Assembly: GCA_014526335.1 (NCBI GenBank)
Contig: JACTAT010000016.1
Coordinates: forward strand, 3,841,722-3,905,721
Length of the DNA: 64,000 bases
Reading direction: 5' to 3'
Source: Chrysaora quinquecirrha
Lineage: Eukaryota > Cnidaria > Scyphozoa > Semaeostomeae > Pelagiidae
The position numbers and the translations under genes were made by a program. Shown piece after piece: positions 28,692-42,100 of the stretch. The notes beneath the pieces are model-generated. The model was not told the DNA's origin. It did not search any database and saw nothing but the letters and a program-made list of their open reading frames with translations. How positions within the stretch are numbered: position 1 is the first letter of the stretch; each line of letters begins with the position of its first letter.

Positions 28692-28943
28692 TGGCTAAAC
28701 TAAAAGACATGTTGCGCGCGACATTGTATTCGGCGTATCTCCCAGGTTGGCTAAGCATGCAAGTGACAAGCGGGCAACATGTTCCCCGAGTCACGGAGCC
28801 AAGAAATGTTTCTGTTGTTTGTCTCTCAGAAACATTTGCGTGTCTCTCGCTACAAATTTTGTCGCGCTTTAAAGTGTCAGAGGTGGCTAAACTGGGAGAT
28901 ATCGAGGAGACATGTCACACGCGACATGTCTCCTAGTTTAGTC
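28692..28943. mobile_element. Short element with about 57-bp inverted arms
   Basis: The left arm GGCTAAACTAAAAGACATGT ... ATCTCCCAGG is repeated inverted at 28884-28943. The right arm also contains a compact hairpin, AGGAGACATGTC with GACATGTCTCCT (arms 28905-28916 and 28923-28934, loop of six). It lies between NACA and the receptor gene. Confidence 0.7.
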
Positions 28944-29589
28944 AGGCCTTGGCGCTGTTCAACGCACAAAGTACCCTAAAAACAAGCTACAAATATAAGC
29001 ACAAGCAAAAGTGATAGAGAATAAGGCGAATTAAAAACCTCAGCGCTATAATATTCAACAAATTCGAAAAAAGTTAACAAATTACAAATTACTACAAATG
29101 CTAATATCTACACCTGAAGCTGAATCATTTACAAGAAAAGTTTTTTAACCTTTGCGCTTATTTTAATCTTCCATTTGTTCTGTTTAAACCATAAGCCAAA
29201 TAACCCTGCTTTCCTTAGAACACTGGATAAAGTGTTTCAAAACGCTAAGGCCTAATGTTGGTGTTGGACGCCTCTGTTTGACGGACAGTATTTTTTTTCA
29301 GATTGACTGATTCATCCTCAAGAAGCACAACTCGTTATAGATAGGGGACCGAACACAGTCAGTTAAGACTGGCTTTAATATCGTCGTAATCGACGGGGAC
29401 GCAACCCGATGTGAAGGCGATGTTCATGTTCCTCCCATATAATCGTAAACGACGGCGACCACGAGGACACACAGGAAAATCCTCAAGAAGTAGTTGTTAA
29501 TTTCAGAGGGAAGTGATATTGGAACATGTTCTTCGACGGTAACCTGCTTAAAACATGTTCCCATATTTTCGAAAGCGTCCGCGTAGCAA

Positions 29590-29825
29590 TAGACTGTTTT
29601 AGCAACAGGACGCGACTGCCAACGAGAACGCTGTCTTTGTCATGAAGGTTCTGTAACGTTTTGATTAGAACTTTTAATTTAGCACTGAAGGATGGCGACC
29701 TCGATAGCGACGACTACATACCGGTATATTAGGGCCTAAATGTGAGGCAAGCTAGAGAACTTAGGCTTTTAGCCAACCTCTCGATTCTGAATCTCGCAGT
29801 TTCTACTATAGGTCCTCATAAAATG
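29590..29825 (+). repeat. Dispersed repeat, second copy near 49995
   Basis: Shared landmarks in the same order and strand are AGCAACAGGAC, AAGGTTCTGTA, GTTTTGATT, GGTGGCGAC-type, TATTAGGGCCTAAA and ATAGGTCCTCAT. The second copy is at about 49995-50215. No inverted ends were found. Confidence 0.65.
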
Positions 29826-30174
29826 CGAAATTATAGCAAAATAGCAAAATTTTGACGTTTTCATGAGAACGTGAAACAGCCAAGATGATGCTGTCGCCAG
29901 ACAGAACGCGGAATATCAAGACGCAGGAAAATAACTAGTGCCCAGATTCTTTGTCTGCTCACGACGTCTTCTTCACTTGTGGCGTTCAAACAGCCTAATG
30001 ATAGGAACGCACCCCAGTCGTCCCTGACTATATGGAAAACAGGCTTAACCCCTGAGGGTGTCTGCTTCAGAGCAGATAAAAGAGGTGAGTGCAAGGCGAC
30101 AAGGATAGCAGCAATCCCAACAAACTAAAATATACAGCATTAAGATTCAATAAAGACCTTTAAGATCTTTGACG

Positions 30175-33100
30175 TTATAAAGTCGAAATAGATAAATAAC
30201 TTTGATCCTCAAAATCCAAATCTTTATCACGATCAAGGTCCTCATCTTGTTCGCGAGAATCCTGCGTCTCAAGGTCCATGTTCCTCTGATTCTCATGCAA
30301 TACTTGAGTCTCGAGTGTGATTCCTTCATCGTATTCATGCATTGAATTAATCTCCACTTCTTCTTCGGGAATATAATGCCGAAAACGCTCGGTAAATGAC
30401 GAATTGTGCGATAAACGTTGATGATGTTTCATTTTTCTATATTTATAATACGTGTATGCAGTTAGGCCTATTAGAAATAGAAACACAAGTAGGCCGATTG
30501 GAGCAAGCACAACTGCTGCCACAGGGAGTCCAATGTTAGTTCCAGGAAGAGCTTCAGCGTTTGGTGCAGCATTGTTACCTGTGAATGGAAAATTCACACA
30601 TTCAAACGTTTCAAAGTCGATTACTATCAACTCGAAAGCGCCTTGCCTCATACTATAACACTATACTTTTTTAGCAATAGGACATTGGGTTCATTCGCGT
30701 TATTTACGCTATATGACCTCGCCAATGGGGCTTCTAGGGGGGCGGAGCCCCTTTCTTGAAAGTAATGTGTGCTTGATTTTCGAGAGGCTCAGCCCCCAAC
30801 AGTTTTGCTTGATCGTGATTTTGAAAAGCTCCTGTTGTCTTTAAAGTCTCTGAAAATGCTCTATTTGCAAAGATCTTGACGTGGAATTTTGAAGGGAAAA
30901 AGGGAACATCAGGAAACAGAGATCAGGTAAAATCCCCTCTATCTGTCCGCTTGACTATTAATCTGAAAATAATCTTACAAAACTCCAGGGAACAAGGGGA
31001 TTTTCTCAAGGGAAAAGGAGAACATGTAATCCCCCTAAACGACCCTTAGAACTAGAATCAATTTTTAATGGTTTAGGCTGCTGATTTTGCTTTCGCAGCT
31101 TCAGAAAGTTGGTAAGGAAACGGAGACATAATGAACTTACTTAGACATTTTCCATTAACTAGAGTCCATCCAGGTTCACAATCACATTGAAATGGTTCAG
31201 GAGAGTTCAAACAAGTCTGGTTGTCATTTTGGCAAATGTTTTTCAAAACCTTGCAGTCCAAGGAACCTGTAAATCAATAGAATTAATCACAAATGGAACG
31301 TAAAATCGGGGTTGGTGAGCTGTGAGATTTTCCACACGCAGCGGAGCGGTTTTTTCAATTAACCCTAGAAATCAGGCACCAAAATGCTGAAGTTAGAACA
31401 TTGACGTAATGTAAAAGCTTTTGAGCGATTTGATTTGTTTGCGCCTCCGGAAAAATTGAAGTCAATCCGATTGTCAAAAGCAAGGCGACTAGATGCGATC
31501 GTTTGCAGGCCGTACCGTATGTATGTGTAGTTGGTCGTATGGATAGTTTGCATAGTGGTTGGCTGCGATCTTACGCCACCCTGTGCCTGTTTGTTTCAGA
31601 TGATAAAGGTTATGAAACAAGCGATAGGGAAGTTGATTTAGAAATAACTTCTCTGGGAAGTCTGCGAAATCTTCCAGCTCTGGAGTCAGGAGAGTTTAGA
31701 GGCTCAAAAAGTCTCTAGAAACAAGAAGACGCAGAAAAAGTTCCCAAAAGGACGCATCCTTGGAGGAATAATTAAAACAACTAGGAAGCTAGTGAGACTT
31801 ATACGATTGAGACTTAATACAGGCTTACCAAGGAAATCAACTCTAACAGACTTGGATATTGCCTTTGCCAAAGACGCAACTGCTTCGCAATGATAGTCAC
31901 CGGATTCCCACGACTGTCCGGTCAAATGGATCGTGTTTTCCATGCCAGATTCAATAAGCTGCAAAAATAAGGATATTAGTCTTTTGGAGGTTGCTTAAAG
32001 AAGTATCCCGAGAAAGCCCTCAATCCATCATCAGGGTTTGCTAATAGTCAATGGACAATATAGCAATAGAGCTTTAAGATGGTGCTCTAAGGGTTAATAC
32101 CTACAGTGTATCAGGTAATTGTTTTTCTTTAATAAGTTTAAACTATATTAAGTGGTACAGAGCTTGAGGAATAAGTAAGGGGCCCCATTGTAGTATACAA
32201 ATTCTTTATGTTGAATTAATGCTACAAACTGACACTGATGTTCCCACCTCGGGGGATCTGGGGACACAATACCCGAAACAAATTTGAAAATACAACATCC
32301 AGATTTGATTAGATTGGCTATAAGTTATCAAAAACTATGGTATCAGAAATGACTTGAACTTTCAAATAATGTGTACGAAGGTTGTCGGTAAACTCACTAT
32401 ACGAGTCTCTAGTTTACTCTTCCCTACTTTTAATTTGTAATTCAAGAAGACAGAGCGATAGTAAAAATCAACAGTAATAACATCGAGCGAAGCTCTGATC
32501 ATCCCAGCTCTGCAACAAAAATTACATTATGTTTAACTTATAGGAAAGAAGTAAAAAGTGCGAGAATATTTACTTCGATAACAAACTTACATCTCCATTT
32601 TGGAACCACTTGTACAAAATTGATTCATCTGCAACACTATAGCAAGTAAGAGTGATTGGATTGCCCAGAGGCAGAACACGCTTTCTAGATGGAAGAATAT
32701 CTTTGTATATCACTGGTGGAAGAATTCCATTTATGTTATTGTCGAGATCTTCTGCAAAATAAATGGAAGATCAGTATTAGTGAGAGCAAAAAAGAGTTCA
32801 GACGGGTATAAAGAATGTTTATCAGCATGTTTATTTAATTTTGTATTCGTCAGCATGTTCATTTCGAACTGTATTCGTCAGCATGTTCATTTCGAACTGT
32901 ATTCGTCAGCATGTTCATTTCGTACTGTATTAGTCAGCATGTTCATTTCGTACTGTATTAGTCAGCATGTTCATTTCATGCTGTATTCCTCAGCATATGC
33001 ATTCCATACTGTATTCTTTACTAGCATGTTCTTTTCATGTTGTATTAATCAGCTTGTTCATTTCATACTGTATTCGTCAGGGAATGCATTCTATATTGCA

Positions 33101-36100
33101 GTCGTCAGTATGCTTATTTCAAACTGCATTCCCTAACATGTTTAATTCATTCTGTATTCATCTATTCATCAGCATCTTCATTTAATACTGAATTGTCGGC
33201 AACTAATTCTGACTGTCGATAATGTCGACATAAGAATGTCTTAAATGGACTGCCTACTTTTTCGGGAAGAAGAGTTTGAGGCTGCACGCAGGCTAGGCTT
33301 AAAGAAAATCTGAAAAGTCTGAAAGAAATCGATGAATTCCCTACGAATTTTCTTAAGAGTGGTCAACACAGAGACAACAAGACAAACTTACCGAGCAGCA
33401 CTATTCCAATATAAGACCCAGGTAGAACAACAAATGAGGCAGTCATGGAGATAACTATATCTAGCACCATTCCTCTTTGTAAATACACAGAATTTGAGAT
33501 TGATATCGTTCCATTTACGTTATGATCTTGTTTCGCATGAATGCTGTCTAAAGTATTACCATCGATTCGTACATAGACTTCGTACATAGATCTGGATGAA
33601 GAAAAGCATAAACAAGCATTAGAATCGCATTAGAATCTAGAGGACGAGTGGGACGAGTGTTGGAGGGGTAAAAATTAGAGGGGGTGGTATCCAGAAAAAA
33701 CAACCAAGAGGTATCCTAAGATTTTTCGTAAGATTAAGGGCATATAAAAACCTATCGTCGTCCCACATTTGGATCGTCCTTGAGGTTCAAATTCTCTTAT
33801 AACACACTAACAAAAGAGCATTGGTCCTCCGGTTTCCTTTTTCTTCTACTGTTTTAAACAATATCCTTTTGTCTCCTTTCTTCAAACAACAACAGAATGC
33901 CCAACCAGTGAAGTCCTCCCAATACAAGAGGCTTCGTAGTTGCTGGCTCCAATGACTCGAGGATGAAGGTCGCGGGGTTGCTGGGTTAAAGATCCATGAC
34001 CTGGACTTTGAAGAGGCCCACAAAAATTGAAATTATCTTTATGCCCCCTAAAACCTCCTCAAGGCCTTGTTCGCTTGCACAACGCCGAGGCTCGCACTGC
34101 GTCTTGAAGGCCCCGCTCGAGGGACGCAAAAGACTGCAACAAGCTAATGTGAACAGCCATGCTTTAAAGCAGAAATACATGAAATGAATACAGATTTGGA
34201 AATAGATAAAAATGGGCCAAAAAAGAGATGAAAATAGATCAATTAGAGTTCTGAACTGCGTGTTATTAGCTTGCACGCAGACATTGGTTGCTTCGTAGGA
34301 ATGGAAGGAAAGTGGTAGTTATTTTCCTTCCTCTCCTCCTCAGCAATCCAAGTCTGCGCAGGCTACGCTAATGGGTTTTGTCAGAAAACGAGGAAGAAAA
34401 CTCTTAGCGAAGTATCTTTCTTTAAAATTAGAAATTATTCAATAATATGTGAAAAACTCACCTTCCTGAAGACTGAAGAGTTAGAGCCAATGTCAAGATA
34501 TAAACACCAGTTTGTTTCACGATTAGGACACCATCTTTAGTGACAACATCATTGAGAAATTTACTGAACTTCGCGTTGATGCTCCACGACTTTCCTGATT
34601 GGCCTAATGGTAGCGGGTCTCCCAGCTCCAAAGAAGATATGACTCCAATTGAATTATCAATATCTCCTAGCTTGGTGGCATAAATTTTCGACAGTCTGCT
34701 TATTTTCAACAAGTGTCCTTTCTCAAGCTTCACACCCAAGGAAAGTTTTCCACCGTTGGTTGACTTTACGATTCCAGCAAACGAATACGTACTATAAGAA
34801 GGAGTTGTTTGAGTTACTATCCATTGTAACTGCGTGTCACCATCGTTTACGCCAAAAAACAAACAAGCTTTTCTTGATGAGAGTTTGGCTAGTAATACGA
34901 TTGATACGAAGTAAATTGAGTTTGAATCAGTGACAAAGTGTTTTGGTTTTTCCGTTAACAGAGATATCCATTTAGTCAGAGACGAGAAGCCAGGCTTGCT
35001 GAACTCCTGAAAGAGAAAAGTACACATCTTTAGAATGGAAAAGTGTGCTGCTAAGATGAAGGAAATGCTGACAGCCGCGCATAGCATACTCTGGGGATTT
35101 TCGCTTGCATGCACAAAATACCAAACACGACGGAACTGTTTTCACAGGGACAAATGACAAACTTCTTAGGAAAAATGCGCACACGGTGAGAATTTCGCTA
35201 AGCAAATTGCCGCGAATTGCAGTTTGCTCAGCACTTTCCTCCACGTGTACGGTTGGCTTTAGTGGTTAAGGCACTAGGTTTCCAGTACCGTTGGCTTTGC
35301 TTGCATGGGTTTAGATACCTTATCCTGTCAACTACAAGCCAAAAACTTTGCTGCACTACTCTCCTTCAGCGATCGCAATCCCAGATCTTACTCAAGAATC
35401 CGCCATCTACCAGAAACATGTTGCAACAACCCAGGCCTCTTTGAAAGGGTCTATTGCGGTTTTGGTAAGTGTATTTCAGCACGTTTCACTACTTCTGTAG
35501 TTGAGTAAGCCCTGTCTTACCTCGTCTTCTTGAAGTGAAAGCTCTGTGACGTCTGAAGATGATATTTTGGAAGGAAGGCAGCGGAGAAGGATGACTTTTG
35601 TTTATTATCGAGCCTTCTGCAGTTTGCAACGTTTGAAGAAACCCCAATTTTGAAACTGGAAGCAGGACGGCCACAGAAAAAGTCATTGCACTGGACCTGT
35701 CAAAAATGAAAGAAAATTTATCATCAGCATCAGAAAAAACGTTCATGCAACATTTTGATAATACATTTCATCTGGCAAGGCCTAGATTAACGGATGTTAA
35801 CAGCCTTACCAACCCCCTATCTTCTCAAAAACATCTGTGTTAATTCCTGCAAATGTTTGTACAATGGAACCTCCATATTACCTCTTTAGCTCAGTGGAAA
35901 CGTCGTTGGTTCTCCAACCATGCAGTCCAGGTTCGAATTCCTATCTATTGTGGTTATGCCACTTGTGGAAAAATTTATCCTTGTGTTCGCCATTCATGAC
36001 AAATAAATACTAATATGTATGGTGCTGAAGAAGGCTCAACATAGCCGAAACACAAAAGTCAAACGGGAGATCGTTAAGCTGCATGACTGGAGAGTTACTC

Positions 36101-39100
36101 GGCGATTTCATTGAGTTATATAGCTCAGTTGAAACGTCGTTGGCTCTCTAACCATGCAGTCCAGGTTCAAATCCCAGCTATTGTGGTACACTCTTTTTTA
36201 TAAGAATCAGGAAATTTGGATCGAGGCTGGCTATTCTAAAGGTTTTGCCTCTTTTGAGCCTGAAATGTTCTTAATCTGTTCTTAATTCCTTGGTTACTTG
36301 GGCATCAATATTTTTCAGTGAAAGTCTGTAGTGGTACTAGGTTTGTCTAAATATACAGCATGTCTGTCCATTTCTTTGTTTGTTTGCTTTTTACGTTCAG
36401 TTTGACTGTCTTACGTATTGATATTCTCCAGCTAATATTCTTAGGGCTTTTGACAAGGCCAGCCTCAGCTTGTTCTTATTTTGTTCTTAAAATCTGGGCA
36501 AAATCCAGGCTCGTGTTCATATAAAATTGTTTTATATAAAAAAAGAGTGTATGCCACTCGTGCAAAAAGTATCGTAGTGTTTATCATTCATGAAAAATAC
36601 CAAAAATGCGTTCGAGTACCTCCAGCATTTCGCTTCATAACAAAATCTTAGCTGGTGAACATTGATTGGTAGTTTTGGAAGGGCCTATTCAAAACTTTCG
36701 ACAAAGTTGAGCATACCTGATAATGGTATAAAATTTTATTGCTGAAGAAACACGTGTACCATTGGCAGAAACAGTTTCAATGTCAACATGTTGAATTCCA
36801 TTGCCTGTCTCATCGAAAACAATATTTGATGTTATTAGAAAGTAGCCAGCTCTTTGAGGAGAGAATGAACCATCTTTACCATCAATACCGAAACCTGCAT
36901 TGCCAAACAATCTACCAGCGGTTTTAGTGGTCCACGAGTTTGCTTGAAGCTTTCCTGTACCATTGAAACTTTCCTAAAATTAGAACGAATTAAATGGTTA
37001 AGTTTCAAAGAATGAGAGACACATCTTAGTCACGCACGGTATAAAGTACAGACACTTGACGTGATTTGTTGTCAAAGCCATTATTATTATTTAATACTTT
37101 AGTTTAAAGTTGGCTAGAAATGATAGCATAAATAGCCATTAACAGAGGTGCTAAGCTCAAACACAAGTTTCTATAAAAGAGATTTTATTCGCTTTTCACA
37201 CATTGAAGAAAAAATGTAAACATACTATAAAGCCGGTTTTCCACTTGCGATATTTTTCGCGCGAAGCGGATTTTTTCGCTGACGCGCATGCGTGTTTGCA
37301 AATGTTATATGGAGATAAAATTCGCAAATCATTTCCCAGGGCGAAAATAGGAGTTCGAATGATTAATCACCTTTAATAAAGTTTTAAGAGAATAGATCAA
37401 TCTAGGTGTGAAATGCAAACAAATCCCTGCTCGAAATTTTCTATTCTGCTTGTCAGTGTTTTGCTACGTGATCAAACAGTCAAACATTATTTTTAAAGCA
37501 AATTTAAAATGTTTGAAAAACAAGGTTTGATTGAGTGCCAATGCAAAAAATACCTTTAGAAGCAGAATGTATTCGAAAGGGTTCAGAAATATTTACTGCT
37601 TATTACAAGAAAACATGTTTGACAAAGGTTTTTAACGAAGCGGCGAAACGGCCAAACATAGCTTGTTAAGCAAATCTCATATGCTTGAACAAATTGTTTC
37701 ATAGCTTGGCCAGAACAACGTGTCCCACTTATCACAAACAAAAATCTGTTTCACTCTCTCACCTTAAGCTCAGCATAAAACCAAGGGTAGTTTCCAGGCC
37801 TTTCCATTCTGAACGCTGAAACGTAGCAGGCTTTATCGATGGAGACCTTGTGTTTCGAGCCAGCTATTTCTATGTAAGGTGTAAAACTATCTCCAGACTT
37901 CAGGTCTACAGTCAAGTAGCAACTGATGGAAGATGACGAATACATTTGTGTGTTTACATCGCATACTGTCTTTCGTAAAGTTTTGTTGTGAAATAACCCA
38001 AGCGTGATCTCATGAGGTGAGTCCATTGCTAAGTGGAATGTTACAGTGACTAAATAAATGCCATTGTTGACGATCTTTAGATATTGGTCTGTGGAAGTAT
38101 TTAGGCCTACACCAGTTGAAAAAAGCAATGGGTCTCTCCCAACAGAGCTCCAATTACTTAAAATCATTTCACCACTTGATAAAGAAGCATTACTATGTTG
38201 CCTTAAAGCAAGTAGCCCGGTGGCTAGGCCTAATTCCGACGATGAAACGAGTACAACCGAGAATCCGGTCGCTTTTCTTATCGTCCACGAAGGATCAATT
38301 TTCGAGCAAACTTTAACAGCGACTGTGTCTCCCTTTCGTAGAAATAACACTGACGATATGCTAAATCCAATATCGTTCATCGCATCGTTTACCGACGCTT
38401 GTAGTTTTCTCGTCTTTCTTGCATAAAGTAGATCGGAGCCTGTTTCCCAGTTAACCGATATCATACCGATAAATACAGATTCTTTGAGAATGAAATCGGC
38501 ATTACCGACGAGGATATTCGCAGAGGCGAGGTAAATTCCGGTAACCGGAACTTCGAAAGTACCAACTTGTGACAGTTTGGCTTTGTTTTGAAAAGACCAT
38601 GACAGGCTAGTAGTGTCCGAAGGTCTAATCCAATCGGATGGCGTGTTCCAACCAGCAGAACTTTGTGTTACATCCGAGCGAAGCGTCGTTTGAAAACCGA
38701 TAACTAAATTCGCGCTACCGAGAAAAACAAGCGAGAAAACACTGCTGTTGCCGACTTCCCATTCAGAAATACCACTTACTTTGATGTAAACGGAAACACG
38801 GCTCCCTTGCGTAAGGCGAATTGAGCTCGCTATATTCAAAGTGCACTTGCCTTTAGCGCCCGAATGTACCATAGTTAGGCCATCATTTTGTATCGGATTA
38901 TTGTTAATGGTAATACTCGCCGAAGCCATTGCAATGCTGGGTTTGTTAACAATGATGTTTGCAGACACGTGATAAATACCAGTTCGATGAATGACGTAGT
39001 CGCCATTGTGTAAGTCAGCGGTGGATGAAAAACCAAAATCTCGATTTCCGGTCTGAAAATTAGTGACTTTGGTCCATAAATTAGATTTGGTTTTTGCCAC

Positions 39101-42100
39101 CAGACTTGCACTAAGTGCGGGATAAATTTCTTTTAGCTCGAGAAAAGAGATAGAGCCACTAACAAGATGCCATAAATTAGAATTACTCTCTGTTTTTAGG
39201 AGAATTTCTTCGTTTTCCAAAAGATTTATAACAAGCGAGTTTGAAACAAGGAGGGCCTTTTCTAGCTGTAGCGTTCGACTAACTGTTTGTCGTGAGAATG
39301 GAACAACACGTTTCTTTAATTTTTCTCTATTTTTACTGTCACACTACAATGTTCTGAGAATAGGCACATCATTTTTAAATTATAGCAGAGAAGATAACTG
39401 CCTTTTGAGCGGGCGAAAAGCCGGTTCTGCCCCATTGTACTGAATAATCTTTTCTTGAAGGCATCGAGTTTCAGTAGTGTATCATCATGTTTATATGAAG
39501 TCTCATGAAGTGTTCTAACATGAAACCCGTTGGCATTTTTCAGTCCGCCTTTTATCATAGACAAAGAAAAGCTGCTTTCTTGAAGTACTCTTGTCAACGT
39601 ATCTCCATCTTTACGTATTTTCAAAAGAATTGTTGTTCCAGCTTTTAATCTCAAAACCGTATATAATGCCATAGTTATTGTTTGACTCGTTTTCGAGGTT
39701 TCAAGCTCACTAACCTCTTTCTCGTCCGCCACCAAAGTGAGGTAATACGTCTCATCTCCAGGCCCCTTCTCTAGAATAATATTTGCACTGATGAAGTAAA
39801 AACCGGACTGGGTGACAGAATACTGGCCCAGATTCCGTGAAAATAACATGGTGCTTGCAAAACTTCCAGGAAGTGTAGTAGTGTCCCACCTTTCAATAAA
39901 TTGGTCTTTTCCATTCGCGACTTGAAATATAGAGCTTGGATTGGCATTAAAAGCTGGACACGATGAGCTTGCTTGGGTTAACTGTCCGAAAAACACCGAC
40001 CCAATGGAAGAGCGCCATTCTCGATTTGAAACCACTTTAACAGATATTACATCTCCAACACGAAGTTTCAAAACCTCCGTTGAATGAAGTGATATTTCTC
40101 TTACCTTATAAGTCGTTGAATTGAATTGTGAAACTAAGGTTTGACAAGCTGGATTATCATTGAGTTGAATGCATGTCTTGAAAGATGCTGATTGGTCCAT
40201 TTGGATATTAATAACATAGCCAATTATGTAGATGCCAAATGCGTCAGATTTGAAGCCAAAGTTGTTTACGAATTCCACGCCTGCAAGAGGGAAGAGACTA
40301 GACTTACTACAAGACTCTGCTTACTGAATCTGTAGACCAACAACATCACTAACAGTTCGCTTCAACTGAGCTGTCTCTTTACAACAACAGCAACTTAAGG
40401 TGGTGGTAACAATAAATGGGACTCGTCTAATAAGTCTAGAAAGAAACAAGAAATTCACACAAGCACATTACATGCAGACTCATTACCTAATTCGTAGCTA
40501 CTTAATTCAACTGCTGGACGCTCGAACTAGTTTGAGCCATTTCGGTTTGGTGTTAGTCTCGGTTTGATGAGCGATAGCTGGGACTCAGGTAATAAGTCTA
40601 ACAAGGTCAGGGAAAGATGTATTTCATTCACCAACTCCATTAATTTGTATTGGGTTATTGTTGATGGTAATACTTGCAGCCAATTAACGTGCAGTAGTTT
40701 TAAACATGTGATAAAGTTCAGTGATGTGATTGGCTCTTTGTAAAATGCAAATAAAATGAGTTGCCGCAAAAAAATTCCCCATCTGCAGATACACGATTAT
40801 CGGTGTCAAAAAGGTTTAGACAAGTAAATAATAAACTTGATAAGAAATAATAAACTTAAGTTGCAATTATCATCAGAATAGGAAGATTTACTATCTGAGC
40901 CTAGCGGGTAAATGCGATTTCTTGCTGTAGTGGGAAATTGTTTTCGGGTGATTTCAACGCCAAGCAACAAATTTTAGATGTTATTTGCACGATCTTACAC
41001 CCGAATATCTAGCTAAATTATTCACAAGAAAATATCATCAAAACAGCAGGAAACTGAGGAATACTGCCACTGATCTTTCACTTCCCTTAAGAAAAACGAG
41101 CAATGGGCAAAAAGCTATATCCTTCCGTGGAGCTAAACTTTGGTATAATCTTACATATGACTGTAAACATGCACCTACCCTTTCCACTTTTAAAAGAAGA
41201 CTTAATAATATTTTTTAACAATGTGTATCATCATTTTTGCAGTCCTATGAGATGTAACTTTTAAATAACGTTGTGTGGCTCTGTCACGTTATATCGTTGA
41301 TGTATATATTATGTATTTATTTGTGAGTCATGTTAGTAGTAGTGAGTATAGGATAAATTCTAGATTTGATTGTGATTCATCGGGTGTAGTTTATTTGTTG
41401 GGTTGCAAGGTCTGTGGTGTACAGTATGTAGGCAGTACATTTACTCCGTTCCGTAGTAGGTTTAATAATTATAAGTCGTGTGCTAGGAGGTTTGAGAGAG
41501 GAGAACTGGTTCCACAAGTAGAATTTTTCAGGCATTTTCAAGAGGCGGGTCATCACGGTTTTCAGGAGGATATTAGTTTGCAAATCATTGATAGGTTATG
41601 TGGGGACTCTAGGGTTAGAGAAGGATTTTGGCAGTTTAAGTTGGATACTTTTGCACCTAGGGGCTTAATGTTAGACTTGTGGACTCCTAGACCTGTTACT
41701 CCCATGTTTTACTATTTTAACCTTTTTCCTTTTCTAATTTGTAATTGTTTTCCTTATATTTATGAGGTATTTAAGTAGGCCCCAAATCATTGTAAGAACA
41801 GTTACTGATGAAGATCATAGATCGAAACGTTTAAATAAAGTTATCTATATTTTTGAAATTCTCTTATATAGTATTTATATAGATTTTATTAAGGAGCTTA
41901 TGTCTAATATATTATGTATTTATATTTGTATATTGAATTTTGTATAAAAAAAGGTAACACGGCCCCCTGAAAAGCAATCCGTTAGAACTGATGGGGTTAC
42001 CGTGGATAAATAAATTAAGATAGATACTGTGCAAGTACTTAGCAAAAAATTTAAGATTTATAGACGGTTCGGCTGTGGGGGAAGTTACTCGCTCTTTATT

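Noticed and set aside
28691..28936. An 81-codon plus-strand frame
   Set aside because: Coincides with the inverted-arm element at 28692-28943.
32780..33185. Possible CRISPR-like spaced repeat or repetitive protein
   Set aside because: Units are directly tandem with no spacers, the host is an animal, and the frames follow the 28-bp period with random stops.
35880..36187. Two tRNA genes
   Set aside because: A and B boxes are present but no acceptor stem or full cloverleaf can be drawn; the duplicate copies point to a SINE.
41275..41790. A host GIY-YIG nuclease gene
   Set aside because: It lacks its own promoter and upstream domains, follows another retroelement fragment, and matches the Penelope-type arrangement.
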